DNA from: Microplitis mediator
Lineage: Eukaryota; Arthropoda; Insecta; Hymenoptera; Braconidae
Assembly: GCF_029852145.1 (NCBI RefSeq)
Contig: NC_079972.1
Location: 11,840,986-11,904,985 of the forward strand
Direction: 5' to 3'
Length of the DNA: 64,000 nt
A program made the position numbers and the translations under genes. Below are positions 34,627 to 50,000 of this stretch, piece after piece. A model generated the notes under the pieces. It searched no databases, had not been told where the DNA came from, and saw only the letters and a program-made list of their open reading frames with translations. How positions within the stretch are numbered: the first letter of the stretch is position 1; the number at the start of each line of letters is the position of its first letter.

Positions 34627-37600
34627 TATCTCTCAAAAAATTTCTTAATTTCAGAGATCGATTTAATAGAAAAAAAAAAATATCATTTTTTCGTGAGTTT
34701 GGAAAAAATTGTGATTTTACCAGAATATGAAAAATTATTTTAACAAATCACAAAAAAATACTCCAATAATTCTCAAAAAATTTGCATCCCACTTATGAAA
34801 TGTTTCGCAATATTTTGAATAAACATTGATTTCAAAATCCTCAAAAACTAAAAATAACATCTGCCTATTTGTGTTTGTAATTCAAAATAAAAAAAAAAAT
34901 CGAGTGATGTGGACTTGTTTCAACAGGTGCTCTGTACGTTTACAAAGACAGTATTCTCATATATATAAATATATATGCAATGCAAGTATGCATTGGGCAC
35001 AAGAGAACCAGAAGCAAGCACTCGTGAGCTTCAAGACCTCTTCTGCCATGCACAATCCACTCATTTTACAAAAGCGAACCCGTATATTTCGCCTTTCCTC
35101 ATCTCAAGCATCATAACTGCTCTCTCTTTTTCTCTTTCTACATCCAGTCTTAGCATCTCTAAACTCCAGAGGCTCCAGAGATTGAATCTCTCTATACTAA
35201 AATATATACACGTATGTACTATTGTCATTGTCATCTTGGAAATAGAATAGAAGTGGTCGAAGAAGCGTGCGCGAGTAGTGTCTACGGTAACGTTCTCTAC
35301 ACATCACAACGAGCGTTCTTTTGACCATATATCCACTTGAGCCGGTCTATTGTCTCGTATTATTTTAAATCTAAAGGTGTTCTAGCACGTTGAACCAGCC
35401 CTCTTTGTGGCTAATTCTGTTGGGCAAATATGCTGGTCATTAGACAAAATATTTTCACGCTCATGAATTTGTGATTCTTGAGGTTGTTAAGTACATCCTT
35501 GTGGTTTAATATGTTTCTTTTTACCTGCACTTATTTACACATTATCGCTTTCAAATAATACATAAATACTTGAATGTTATGCTGGTCATTAATTTTTGTT
35601 TTTTATTGACGAAAAACTTCATAATGAACCTCTATAAATTTTTATAAACAAAAAATAATTTAAGGAAATTAAAATAATTTTTGTTTTCTGTAAAATTTTA
35701 TTTAAAAAGTGAATATATCAATGAAACGACTTGGAAAAGAAGTACTTGAATTTTTTAACTGAAAATTTCAGTCAGGCCATGAAATGACAAAAGTAAAGTT
35801 AAGTGTCTAGTGGGTAGGTAGGCAGCCAGAGAGTAAGTCAGTTGCCGAATACACAAGAATGAAATAGAAGTTGAAGTGTAATTGGCACTGAAGAGTGGCA
35901 CTCGTCTTTTGGTTCATTAGAGAAAATATCGTCCCTATTGTTGAGGGCTTATACCTAACCCGTGTTACTGTTATACACCGAGGACAGAATTATTTTTGTT
36001 TCGAGTGGATACGGTCACTCGATGCCCTGGCTCGTCAACAACATAACCAGGGGAAACAGAGTCGAAAGAAAATAAAATGAAAAAAAAAAAGAACTAAATC
36101 AAGTTGAAAAAAGAGTAGAATAGAAGAAGAGGGACCGAAAGTTCTTTCATTTCGTTCTTTCACTCAGAACCACGCGTTTGCCCGCGGCTTACTTCGAAAT
36201 GTGGAAACGTAGGAAAGCTTGTGACAGTCTAATCTTCTCGAGTATCCAGCAGAATAGACCTTGATTCTAGAGCGTACACGACGTCAGAGAAAATTGACCC
36301 CAGTACATAACGATTTTTTTTATTTTTACCCCTTGTCACTTCAATGGTTGATTGTCTCAAGCTTTGTTTTCACTTTTAATTAATTAAATTACCAAATAAA
36401 TTTATTCTACCATAGTTACCGTTGATCAAGAATTTGTCAATAATGAATTTAATTTGGAAAAAGAGCATCCAATTAACAAAATGGATGCAATAATATAGGC
36501 GTAAGAGAAATGATAACGAGCGGTTCGGCACTCCGGTATTCAGTTCGTCTTAATTTACCGTAGATTACGCAGATCACAATAAACCAACATGATAGGGTCA
36601 CTCTCTCTGTACGTAAGCCTTGATTAACGGATTTAATTATAGGATTGCACGTGTATTGGTGTATACTCGAGGATACAGAGCTAGCAGGACGATAGCCAAC
36701 GCGGTGGTCAAGTCCGAGGGTGCATGAGAGACACTAAATCCGGTCATGAGAACCAACACGAGTAAGACGAAATACTACTGAGATGGAGGGTTTCGTGGTC
36801 ATTATGGTAAGGGACTCCAGCAGATTCTGTCCACACTCTGCATGTCCACATCTACATTAACTCAACCTTACTATGCACACACTTGATCTACGTACACACA
36901 CATACACACACACACAGTAGAAGTTGGAAATACGGTACAGATTGTAGAGATCCAGATTCATAACGGGCAATCCACCGCGGAGAGTATTATAACCCGATTC
37001 GGATTCAAGTCTACTGGGAGTATGGCTTTAAATTTGAGGATCAAGTTTGTTTCTGTCTATACCCTTTTACAAACTTTGCCTGCTCTAATATGATAATAAT
37101 TGATGCTTTTAATTAAATAGGTATTTCATGTATATGTTGGTTAATCCGATGGAAATAGTATTTATCTTTTATCTCAGTCATTAAAATTAGTAATGAAAAA
37201 CCAATTAACAATGAAAAACTTTTTGAATCACGTACTAAAGATTAAGTGACAAAAGCAATCGGTCAAAAGAACACAAACCTGTGAGCACGGAATGCGGATT
37301 CGAGTATCAGAGAAAAGTGATTGAGAAGCTCAGGAAAACCATTAAGGTCTCGACATCATTTGTTATATGAGGACACGTATGAAGGGACCAATATATTTGT
37401 AAGAGACGGTAAATCTAAGTTAATACTAACGATTTACAGAGCCAGGATACTCGATCCGCCCGAAAAGTAAGCGTATTAGCGAATATAAGAGAATCAGTAG
37501 AGTGTTACCGAGGGTATGGAATATCCAGAAAAAAGCAAAATGTTTATCTGAAAGATTAAGCAAAAATCTCATTCTGTTTTTTTACTCTCTGATGTCAAGA

Positions 37601-40600
37601 CAAATTAAATTGTCAATTTAATTCACCCTAATTATTAATAGTTCTGTATAATGCGATGATTAATTGATTTCCATGAAAGTTTTAACGAAAGTTGTTAACG
37701 AAACAACGTGAAATTGCTTTAACATAGATGGTAAATTACATTCATTGTTACATAGATGGGTAGTGGTGCTAAAGATTTAACGATACAGAAATGGGAGGTA
37801 AAAGGGACAGATGGACAGACGAAAGTGAAAAGGAAGAAGGAAATATCTCAGACGAAATTCAAGGCACTCACGTTATAGTGTCCCTTGAGACGAATAAGAA
37901 GGACAAAATCACGGTAAATCTAACGTTATGTAAATTTAGTGGTCACTATCCGGTTGAATTTAGCATATGAATGCAAGAGAAATGCGTCCACGACAACTTA
38001 CGATGGATATATAAAGCCCTCAAGATGATGCTAATCGAGAACTTGGCTCTATTCTGGCTCTCCGAGTCCCTGGGATGTTGATAGCCGAAATGTGGACATG
38101 CTTCGTTTGATTTAGTGCACGAAAGGTCCTTTATTACTCAACATCTAACAACCGTCTTAAAGCCACTGCTCAAAATTAAATTGACTTAATAAATTTTTGA
38201 GACTCTATACAAAAGTCGTGATTCTAAATAATTGTAAATGGCCTTTTTGGTGCCGGAAGATATTTATTAGGATTTATGAGGATATAAATATATTAAGTCT
38301 AATGACAACGAGCGTCTTTGATGATACTCGAGGGGTGTAATCTAACAGAATGACACCTAATGTAATATGCTAGTGAGATTCTGTGCCCGCAACTTCTAGT
38401 GAGTCTCGGTTTTTAACGACGCAAAAATATTGTCCCGTCGCTTTATTAATATATTAATGAATTACTGTAGAATGAAGGTGACAATTGTTGTTCGCATTGC
38501 TGTATTGTAGTTGAATTGAGACTCTCTAAAAGTGTAGAGGAAGAGGATACTGGTGATAAGGGTGAAGAAATAAGAGAGATGCTACAGAGCTATTGCTGCT
38601 GATGCTGGTATTACTACTGCTCTAAAGGGGTGCGCACCCTCTGATTAAAAATTCTCGCGTGGTTAAGCCTCTGATAATGATCTTCCCCAACCCTTTGGTA
38701 AGAATCCCCGTCGGCCCGTGGGGTTTAATACAGTATGGACTAAAAACGATTGTACTTATTCAGTCAGCGTGTACCGCAGAGCGACGAGTAAAGAGGAAAT
38801 GGCTCGCAGGGTCATCGTTGCCAAGAGTTAACGATTGAACAACTTATTTCTACAGTAACTTTAAATAATTTTATGTGAAAAGTGTTCTTTTTAAAAAGTA
38901 TCGTTATTTTGAATAGACGAACGCTTCGAAGCTCCAAGTAGAGATGCTTTTCAAAAGATTAAAGTCAAATTTTACATCAAGGCATACTCGGTATTTTTTA
39001 ATTTATGCCGCGCAAATATTAATTAACAGGACAAAGAAGACGATATTAATATTGGACGAGATTAATAGAATTCCGAGGCACTTTGAAGGTTATAATCCGT
39101 CACGTGATCGCGGTCCGTGAAAACCGGATGGCTATGAAATTTGTAATAAACCTAACGACCCTCAAAATGAAAAGTTACATTTCACTGGTAGTAATAGAGC
39201 AGGAGGATGAGAATGCTGATGATCATATTCCCTTACACTTTTGGTGTTCTTGCAAGCGTCAAATCTGACACCCCAATAATTCAAATAATTACACGAGATT
39301 CATCATACGCCTGATAAATTAAAATATTTTATGTTATAAATTCAATTATTTGTAAATTTTTTCTAGGATTTTATGATCAAAAGATTGTTTTTAAAATTGA
39401 ATTTTTTATTTAATAATAGATTCTATTAATAGAATATTCAATAAAAAAATTTCATTAATCCCTCGTTTGCCTGATGCAGTATTTTTTATCCAGACCGACG
39501 AATCTGCACGGTTTAAAATGCCCGGCTTAGGCAAATGAAAGCACCGTGGTAACCCCCATGCAAATACAATTTTATGAGAATCCATCGTACGCCTAATAAA
39601 TATTTCCACGCTTCCACACGTCCATAAAAACACACAAGCTCAAATACACATTTACATAAATATATACACATATACACACATAATAAGTACACCGCATATA
39701 ATATGAATATTAAATATTTCGCATACGAAAATATGACGTGTGACTAACTGAACAGCATGGCATTCCACGCATGATTCATTAAAAATACCTGGTAAGATCG
39801 TCAGTTAACAGACTTTTTTTTACGATAAATCAACACGAGACTAAAAAAACCATCAAAGTTATACCTACACCACAATATATACTAACTAAAATGAAAATCA
39901 TCAAAAAACGTTTAAAAAAATTTTCGACGCGTCACTTTTTCATCATGACGAATCGCAAAAATGATCAATCAAACTGACAAACCAAATAGAAAAAAATAAC
40001 AAAAGTTAAAAAAAAAATTGTGTATAGGGTTAATATCTACCTGTTTTCAAAGCTCGTTCAAATCCCCATTGACATTCAAATACGAAGTTAACGAACAAGG
40101 TGGTTTCGTAATAAATGACACGGGCAAAAAGTCGTATGCAAGCGCTCTCCCTTCCAGTTAATTATTCAAGCTAAGAGGGTTGTAAGCAGATTGGTTGCTC
40201 CCTAAGCCCTATCTCGGATACAACAAGGGTGGTGTCATTGGGTCCGTGGTACGCTAGACGTGTTGCACTTTAGTATATATATACATGTATAGAATCGCTG
40301 GTAAGATTTGGAGAAGCTTTTGAAAGGGAGAAAGAAAGACAGGCGAAATGTTGAGCCGTACCAAGTTTAACATTTGAAAAAAAGACTTTAAACCACCCTT
40401 ACTTGCCGACTGGTGTCTGTGATTAGAACCAGAAATATGTTAAGCACCCTTTCCAATTATCGTGCCCACGGGATACAAGCAGTAGCAGCATCAGTCTTAC
40501 TATTTCTTTCGTGGTTGTGATAATATCCCCGAGGTCTTTTTCGCAACCCCTTTCGTTGATCATTTTACTCTGATCCATTTGGTAATTATTTATAAGTTAA

Positions 40601-43600
40601 TCTTGCCAGATTAAATCATACAGTAGTAATACTTTGTTTTACGTTTATGCTGATGGAGTATTAATTTAACTGAAAAATCCCTAAAGCCTTTTTAGAGATA
40701 CCTTGTTTAATACTAATAATAAAAGCAATGCAATTTATTAAGTAACAACGAAATTTTAAATTCACCAAACTCGGTAATAAAACTCAATGGAAATTGTTAT
40801 TTTTGAGAAGACTGGCAAATGGCGTTCAATAAACTTATCGGATATCCGATACAATCACTCGGAATGTGGTTTTGCCGGCTTATAAAGATCCGCCAGACAA
40901 ATCCACGGGGTGAAAGTTTATGTATTAAGTATAGTATAAGAGTATGTAGTAGAAATAGTAGCAGTAGTAGTAGTAGTAGTGTTGGTATTAGTAGCGAGTA
41001 ATGTCTGCGAAATTAATTCCACGTCCGAGAGCCACTAATTTAGGACGCGAGCGTGGTCTTTCAACGACGCCAGTCCGGGGGTCGAGTCAAAGGGGACGAA
41101 CTCGGGTTTGTATTGGGGGTTAAGTTGAACGGCCAAACCGTCAGGATTCTCTATACAGCTATATAGGTACCTCGAAAATCGTGGGTGGAACATTGTCGTT
41201 AACTTTTACGATGCCATTAACGTGCACGTCTTCCGCGATTCTAGAAAACTCATACTAGATCTGCTACGTAGACTACTGGACATCCTGACGTCAGAGCTAC
41301 TGCTGGTACAGCTACTAGACTGCTATTGCTGTGAAAAAAGAGAAAAGAATCGAGAAAAATTACCCTGAGGTTTTCCCTTAAAAAAACGAATTAGCTCTCG
41401 GAATGCGATGGTGACCCAAACCCAACCTTTTACAATCCTTCTCGCTTTCTGCGATAGATATTTTCTTTTTCATTCAGATAAAAAGAGAATTGCTGTCTAA
41501 ATAAATTCTTACTACACCAACATTTCAATGAAAAGGAAATAAAATGGAGAAAATTCTAGTTTTAAAAGTTTTCAAGTTAAAGTCTCCATCAGACTTATTT
41601 ACATTCACATACGTCAACACTTGAGCTGCTCTTTGTTCAGGATGTCTTTGAGAAAAATATGTCGAATCCTTCGGGAATATAAAAAGTGGCTTTGGGCATT
41701 AAAAGTGCCTTTTGAATTCAATATTCATAATAACAAAGAAAATATCAGTTAGTTACTGGAGTACATGCGTTATTTCGGGATCCCTAATTCTTTGTATAAA
41801 GATGATGGTACTAAAAAAAATTAAAAAGAATAGACTTTGGCCAAAGCAGAATATGCGACGGAAAGAAAAAACAAGGAAGCTCAAACGGGTGCGGGTTTTA
41901 AGGGAGTAAAAATCGTTTAGGGATTTGCCACGCGTATCTAAAAACGCGTCGTGAGGGTCACGTGTCATCATCTAACGCATCACGCCTAGAGGTTGCGCGC
42001 ACAGAGCCTAGCTGTCAAGACACGTGATCATGTGAAAGGGTTGAGATTTTCCGATGGATACCAACTAACGACAACTGAATCCTGCTACCCTTATATGGGT
42101 TTTCTTTTCGGGTTACGATCTCTATATACATCAACCCTTCGTATTACCGTCGATATATACGCATATAAATCTATAGGTTACTACTCCAGCATACCGCGGT
42201 TGACGGATCGCCGCCACGCTAAGTCTGACTGATACCCCTAGTGTATCCCAGCGATCCCGTTGTCCGCCACGGGCTTCGCATTGATTATGAGATATTATTT
42301 TCAACATACACGCCCATATAATCATCACCAAATGTAATGGCTTTTTAAAAGGACGAACGTACGTGTGTGATCGTGTCAGATAGATTATAATTCGTCGTGG
42401 ATTTTACATACGACGACATCTACGAAAAGTATGTATAATTATCCAGACTTAGTCTTACAATGCTTACCCGTTGACTCGTGCATCAATTATTCAAAGTCAA
42501 TCTTAATTGATGAATGCTAAAGATTGTCGTTTATACATCAAAGGGTTACGTTAAAACGTAAATCCAAGATTAATAGTTCGCTTAATTATTCATAGAGTTA
42601 CTTAACGATTAAAAATATTCAGCGTATTTGAAGATTGTATTTTATGTAAAGCTAAAAATTTTGGGCGGAAAAATTGCGATAAAAAATGTAGATTTTGTAA
42701 GGGTAAGTGATCAATCGAGGTGATCGGTCACCCGAGGTTATCCAAGCTTACAATGGCAGTCTTTACGTCTTAGCCAACGAATCCGGTTCCTTAAAATCAA
42801 CCCCGTCGAAATAACACTTGGTAACAATACAATGAACGACGAAGCAACCCCGATTGTGCACGGCTGGATGCCGGTACTTTACCCAGACTTTCCCTTCTCT
42901 CTTATTTTCGGTGGCTGCTGCCGGCGACTGGAAAGAAAACGGGTGATGGATGCCCGCGGTAATCCGTGCTAACTTCCTACGGGATTTGCCGTGTCGTACA
43001 CTGCCAACCAAAAGCTACACAAGCTTGCGCAACGTCTCTACATTTGCGTATCCTCTCTTGGTAGGTTGTAGTGGAAAGCTACTACGTCTTACCTACCCTA
43101 ATTCAAATCTCGTACTAAAACCTCGAAATCAAGTCAAGTCACTAAGTCTCCCTAGATGCTTGCTGGGTTAAGGTGATGGAAATGGTTAAAACAGTGTGCG
43201 CTCGGAGACTTCGCTCTAATTAACATCGTGTCGGACGGCTTAAGATTCGACAGGGTGGTTAGCATCTTCCAAAAATCATTATATACCAGAGCTTATTTCC
43301 AATGCCTAAGAACGGCGAAAGACGCATGCGGAGAAGCATTTACTTCGAACAGAATCGGAAAACAAGGTGAGGAAGAGTAAGAGAAGAGGCAGATGAAGGA
43401 AAAGGAGTATAGCGTATTGGAGTGGGGTAAATGAGGGTGGAAACAATTTCACTGGAAGCACTGTTGAGGATTCAAATTTTCGCGAATCGTTTTGTGTGGG
43501 GTTGGTAACCCCTTCTGCTGGATTAGTGTCGTGCCCCATGTGGCCGAGCATGCTGATGGCTCGTTACCAAACGACAAGTTCTGCATGGCGACCGACAGAT

Positions 43601-45159
43601 ATTACTATTTATGGCTACTGCTAAGCGATTCTACAGTTCTCTACGTGGGATCAGCCCTCGTCTGTCGATGCTCAATGCTTGTCAAAATGGACGTGCCTTT
43701 TTTTTTTTGAAAGAGGGAAGAATTTCCATGTGCTCATGCCAGCTGAAGCCGTTTCATTTATTTGGATTCTCTGCACGTAAGGGTTCACAATTTGCTTGAT
43801 GTTTTCAGCTGATACATTTACATTTGATTATTATGAAAATAAAGTAAAATTATATAATTCTAGCATCTATTTCACTTGTTTATTTGTAGCTGTGTAATTA
43901 GACTTGACATCTTGAATGTGTCTAATTTAAGTTGTGTGTTACAAATATCAATAAACCCTATTACGGAATTAAGTTAGGCAACCCTAATTATCGCAATAGC
44001 TACCGAGTCTCATTGGATGAATGGTTTTGAAGATGACCCAAACATTAACCGAGACAATTCTATTCTCTTAAAGAACGACCCCGTGTTAAGCTAGGGTGAA
44101 ATAGTGGTGGTAGCAGAGAATCGCGTCACCCCTATCAGGGAGAAATAACTGATGTCCAGCTTAAGTCAACACGGCGCCTTGGTAGCAGACACAAGGACCA
44201 CCAACGTCGCATTAAGATATTTGTCACTTCATTGTTCACATTCTCCTTCGCGTAAGCAGCAATCCAAAGTCTAAGTTTCATCGCGAAGTTTAATGTTACG
44301 CAATTCCTGGCAAGCGAAATAGCGCAAGACTACGCGATGATGATTATTCTTACTAAAACGGATGTCCTGTGATATATATCTTATTGTCAAACGCAATAGT
44401 AGTAGTAGTAGCAGTAGTAGCTGTAGCAGTAGTTTCCTCAGCAGCTGAGTGTAGAGGAGCTCATTCGTAGAATGTTCAGGCACTTAGTTTACTCGCCAAG
44501 TTTCCAGTTATGTCATGAATTGAGAGAAATTCTCAACTGATGTGAATTACCCGGAATACGGCGAAACGTCTTAATTAGTTCGGGACGCTAAAATGACTCT
44601 AGCTAGCGAAAGATGACCACCAAGACGAGAATCATCTTCTTCCTCTATCTACCTATCCACCTAGTAACTCCTTATTCACCATCTCAATTTCCTTTGCTCA
44701 TCGTGGCATTTCAATGACATTATTCTCTTCACCAACAACGATTCAACCAGTTTCACTTTGAGGCTATTGCACGGCGAAGACGACAGCAGTATGCTTCACA
44801 AGACACGAAATACATCCGGGATAATTTCATATCCCCCGACTATATGTCTCGAGAGATGCTACCACCCGATAGTCAACCAAGGGTAGCCCATAAGTCCTGA
44901 TGAGAAGCCGAGCAATAACTGTTAGTCTTGCCGATGCAAATCCTCCGAAATATATATAATGTCTTTTGGTACTTCTGCTTCTGCTGCTACTGCGTTAAGA
45001 GAATGGAAATTTAGCTTAGTTTACATTCGTAAATTTATAAGTCTACATACATCTGTCTCCTTTAGGTGGCAGACAAATTTAACAGCTAAAAAATACCATA
45101 CTGTGAAAAACCATGTATATAAATTCAGGTATATAAGTAATGGTGTGTAATATCAAAAA
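34627..45159. other. Long gene-poor stretch with few visible elements
   Basis: About 10.5 kb in which I find no inverted-repeat element and no supportable gene. The DNA is more complex than the repeat-rich parts. It has a (CA)n at about 36893-36916, (AGT)n at 40957-40980, and AGT/AGC repeats at 44396-44433. GC-richer patches lie at about 36500-37000, 41000-41300 and 41940-42300. All frames are short and unsupported. It could be a large intron or a regulatory block. Confidence 0.5.
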
Positions 45160-45163
45160 CTCT
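45160..45163. repeat. Target duplication CTCT, left copy
   Basis: CTCT here and again at 47065-47068, directly outside the putative LTR at 45164-47064. Confidence 0.5.
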
Positions 45164-47064
45164 TATAACAGGGCTATGCTGCTACTCTGGTCGTCCTTTA
45201 TCAAGGGCGCCACTGGAAGTGATAACGGCCTCCCAGAGCCGGATCTTCGATCATCAGGGTCGTTGTAAATTTATTAATTGTAAGAGAGAGGAGAGGAAGG
45301 ATAATTTATAATAATTTTAATACACTTTTTAATTAACCTTTTTTCTTTTTATTAATTAATAACCTTTTTAACCTTATAACCTTTTGACCTTATAAACCTT
45401 ATACTTCTATTCCTTATACATTATTCCTTATGACTATCGTCAACTACCTTTGACGTTAAATAAACCTTTTTAAGCCAACTACCTTTGGCATCACACACAC
45501 ACGCACACAACTTTATTACTACTATTGGCCAACTACCTTTGGCATTTATTTAAAACAACTTAAAATCGTCGTACCTGACGAACATAATTAGCAATATTAA
45601 TTATTTAAAATTTGATCCCCTGGATCTGTACACGCGCACACTCACTCTAGTCCCCTGGACTTATTTCCACACACTGATTTTAAATAATAATAAAATGGCG
45701 TCCGACCATCAACTTTCCCGCCACACTTTTACAATAAATAAATTAATTAAATTGAGAATAAGAAAATTTATTAATTAACTTATTTTTAATTGACTTTATC
45801 ACTTTTATCTTTCTCATCAATTTCCTTCATTTAATAATTATCTTTATCAATAATAAATTTACGTCAGAGATCTCAACGTCGCGTTCACCCAATACTTCAA
45901 ATTATGTTCTAATGACTACTTTGCATTTCCGACTCTTTCTTTTCGGTTCAAACCCTTTTATTGTTATTAATTTTAATTATGATAATTTATTAACTAATTT
46001 TATCTAATGATTTTAATTATTAATAATTTAATTTGATAATTTTATTTATTAATTAATTAAATTTCTCTCTCAGACTTCTCGCGTCTATTACTTTGTCTTA
46101 ATTAATTTCTTTATTTAATCCGATAATTTTGGTTAAGTAATTTATTTAATTTTAATTATTTATTTTAATTAACGACTAATTTTAACGCGGACTCGACCAC
46201 GAAATTTCTGGCTTGTGCTCAGCACAATGGGCCTAGAATTTTTCTACGACGCAGTAATTCCGGCGATGGCCTGGAATCATCAACGACGCCTAGATCCGGC
46301 TAAAAGGCCTGGATCTGATTAGACAACCGTCTGGCTTAAATTAATTTTAACAAATTTATTCTACGACTAATTAATTTATAACGGGCCTAGACGCGGATTA
46401 CCCGACGAACGACTAAGTATTTTTATAAAATTAAATTAATATTCTGGCTTGGGCCTAGAATAATTAATTTAATTAATACCTGAGGTTTATTTCTGATGTT
46501 TTCTTTCTGTTGCGGTGTCTCCAGTCCTTTTTCGTCAGGTTCCTTTGTCTCCTTGTTGGTTCCTTTGTCTCGTCTTTTCTCGTTCTCCGCTCTCTTTATC
46601 GTCTCCCAATTTCCAAAATTTTACTGATACTCCTTCACCTGTTTTTCCAGATAATTAGTAATAGTTATAAATGATACCGGCTAATGGCCTGGTATCTATA
46701 ATATTTAGAAATAATATCGCTTGGTTCCACAATTACAGAATCCAAGTAGAATAAAATTAATTACCTGTTTGCGTATTGCGCGTCTGCTGGCTTCGGAGGT
46801 CTGTCCGGTTGTGTTCCGGTCTCGATTCTCTTCGACACTTTTCACGGTGCACCCACTCGATTAAATTCGGCAACTTCCGGAAATCTGGAAACTCCTACTT
46901 ACAACTAGAGAGGGGGATTGACGGACAAGCCCCTACAATTACCACTCCTGGTGACAAGTCGCGCTCTACCCCGGATAACCCTGGAGTAGTTATAGTTTTT
47001 TTACCGACGGCGCGTATACTAGGTAATCGTAGTAACGCGGAAAATTCAAATTTTCCCTGTTACA
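45164..47064. mobile_element. Probable solo LTR (Gypsy-type)
   Basis: The segment begins TATAACAGGG and ends CCCTGTTACA, an imperfect inverted terminal pair of the TGTAACAGGG...ACA type. It is flanked by the 4-bp repeat CTCT. Four-base duplications are usual for Gypsy-type integrases. The interior has no reverse transcriptase, gag or integrase frame. Instead it has repeated modules such as CCAACTACCTTTGGC, CCCCTGGA and GGCCTAGA/GGCCTGG, and long TTAATT tracts. At about 1.9 kb it is long for an LTR but within the known range. The first bases deviate from TG. A different non-autonomous element is the alternative. Confidence 0.5.
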
Positions 47065-47068
47065 CTCT

Positions 47069-50000
47069 AAATGGGTAGTTGTTTATAATCTCTTGAAATT
47101 TAGGGAGAGTACTCTCGAAATAGGTAGAGTTTATCACTGAAATTATTATGTAGTCGAAAATATTCTTACATCCCTAATTTTCAAACTTTTGGAAAGTATC
47201 GTTAATTTTCTAAATTTACGCAGCTAAAGTGAAATAGTGGGTTGTGCTGAAGGGAGAGAAAATGATGATGATGATGAGGAAGAGGAAGAAGAAAAGCCGA
47301 AGTAATGTGTGGAGTGGGAAAGAGAAATGTCGATCAAACATAGCGAGGTTGGTAACGAGCGCAGAGTTATCTACTAAACTATTTGTCTTCTGGAGCATGA
47401 GCGCTGACTACACTCCGACTAATGCCAGCTCTGAGAGGGGTTGAAAGAGTATATCGCGGCGGTACGACAACGACGAAAATGTATCGAATAGAATAGGGGC
47501 AGAGGGAGTGGGAAAAGAAATGTCCCGGTGGGACGTCATCAGGGAAATTGGATGCGGCATTTTTCAAACTCTGTCTTCAACAAAAGTATATTGCACGTCC
47601 CGTTTCGCAAAGCAAAAAAATCGAGAGACTCGATCTCTGGTAGCATTTTTATTTGTCTATTTATTACAGAGCAGTATTCATTATTATTCAGAAATAGAAA
47701 GGAAAGTAGAAGACTATTCACAATGAAATACGTAGAATAAAGAAAAGAGCAAAATTTAAATATTCGTATCAATGAATATAAACATAGACACCTTAGTTTA
47801 TTTATTAATTTTTAAAAGCTTTTTTGTTTTCTATATATTTTGTTTATTGATCTAATGAATAGAGATGTTTATAGAATGGATTGATCAGAATACAGTAGAG
47901 ATTTTTGTTCATGATAATCATGATAAAGGGAATTCAAAAAGGAACAACGAATTGGATTAACTTTTTTTGTGTCTTAAAAGTACTTGTGTATTTTTTCCTC
48001 GAATTCGTTTTTGTCAGAATTAAAAGTGTAAGACTATAAAATGAAACAAAAAACATTAAACAAATCCGTGGAACCAAGATCTATTAATCACTGAGTATAA
48101 ATGGTAAGACCCTAAATGAGAAACCGGAACTGAACAAAGGACTCGAGAAATGAACAACAGGGAGGATTGTTATCCGAATCAACGGTGACATCGACTAAAA
48201 GACCAGATAGAGAGAGTAAGAGCGATTGAATGAGTGAAAAAGAGCACACAAGAACAACCGCCGACACACGTATACACACATACTACTTTGGGGTTTCGTT
48301 TTCTCATGGAATGATTTTCCTTAGATGGCGACCCTGTGAACTCCAAGTGATCACTCACTTGGCGGTAGCACTCTGAGATTGAGATCTACCCTTGAGACTC
48401 GTGCCACAAGTTATACAGTCGTGTGGATAAAACTGATGCCATGTGCTTTAAAAGGTACAGAAGGTGCTGGTAATGGTGATGGTTATGGTAGCAGTAGTGG
48501 TAAAAGTGGTCGTCGTTTGATTTATATCTGATACTGACTTCCTCACAGCAATTATTCATATTTGCAACTCGAGTCATTTGTGATATCGAGATACCCACCA
48601 CTGGGAATTAAAACGAATTGGTATAAAACAGCTTTTGTCAAGATAAAACTTTTTTGACAGGAACTTTTGAAAATACTTGACGAGGAAGCAGTATCCAATT
48701 AAAATGACAATCTTGATAGTTGTCTCAGTAAACGATACACAAGACCGCTCCAAGTTTCGGTATATCAGCAACATGAGAGATAATCCGACACGTTAACAAA
48801 GCAACTGAACAACAACAGCATCAACATCAATGCATTAACTGTGTTCATGTATATATTGGATGTATTGCCTAAGGCAAGGAGTTTGGATTCTCTATCAAAG
48901 CAAAACTCCTTGTGAAATTCCACAAAGTTTGCTTTACTTAAACTCGACACAACAATTTTGTCTTATGAATTGGACCCGTGAGCACTATCTTGTTTCAATC
49001 TTAAACATTTAAAAGAGTTGATAACTTTTAAGAAGTTTATACTCTATAACTCGTTAACAAATTTTCCACAGCGATCCTGATTAAATGAAAGAGCTGGAGG
49101 TCGAGACAGTAGAGGTAGTTTCGGGATCAATTATAATAGCATGTCGAGGGAGTTTGAAAGTTGAATTTAACGGGAACTAGCTATATCGGTGGTTAGTTTA
49201 CTCAGAAGCCAGCAAGTTCCGTCCAGACTAAAGCTGTCTTACTAATATAGCCGTGGTTGGCTCACGGTTCTGTTGTTGTTTGGAAACTGAGGCGCGACCA
49301 AATTGCAAATGTAGATTAGCTTATAAGGGGATCGTGCAAGATTCGTTGAGACCCAGGCTTGCCAGAAAGATCCCTTGCTTACGTTCGTTTACGAGAATAT
49401 GCTGGATGTTTACTAGAGCAAGGTCTTTTGTGCCTCGTAAAACGTAATGTAAGATATTTTCAAGTGTGAAATATTTTCCGTCTAATCCAAGGCAATATCG
49501 TAAAGAATTGTACATTGAGCCACCGCCTCGTAACCTGGTATTAGGGTGATGTTTACAAAAGAACAGATCCTTCGACGCGCTTTCGTCCATCGCTTTAGGT
49601 AAATTGTCCAACCACCTGCTACTATTCGCACACCCTCGTATTTTATTTACAATCGTAAAATACATCAGTAAAAATTTATTCATTTTTTGATTCAATTATT
49701 TATTTTATTTATTTTTACTCTCCACATAAATATTATTAGTGATAAAAGGTAATAAAATTTTTTTTAAACATTTTTTGGAAATCAAAAAATTATCCGATGA
49801 TTTATCACCGGAAGATAAATGATAGAAAATCCAAAAGCTGAGTCAAATCATGTGGGCAAGGATATTGAAATGTTTGCTAGTATCTATTCAATCTCATGTT
49901 TCTGTCAAACTGGCAAGATAAATGTTGTACAAGAAATTTCTCAATTCTCGCATAACAGAAAAGTCAAGTCAATTATCAAAAAAATTGGGCCACCAGTGAA

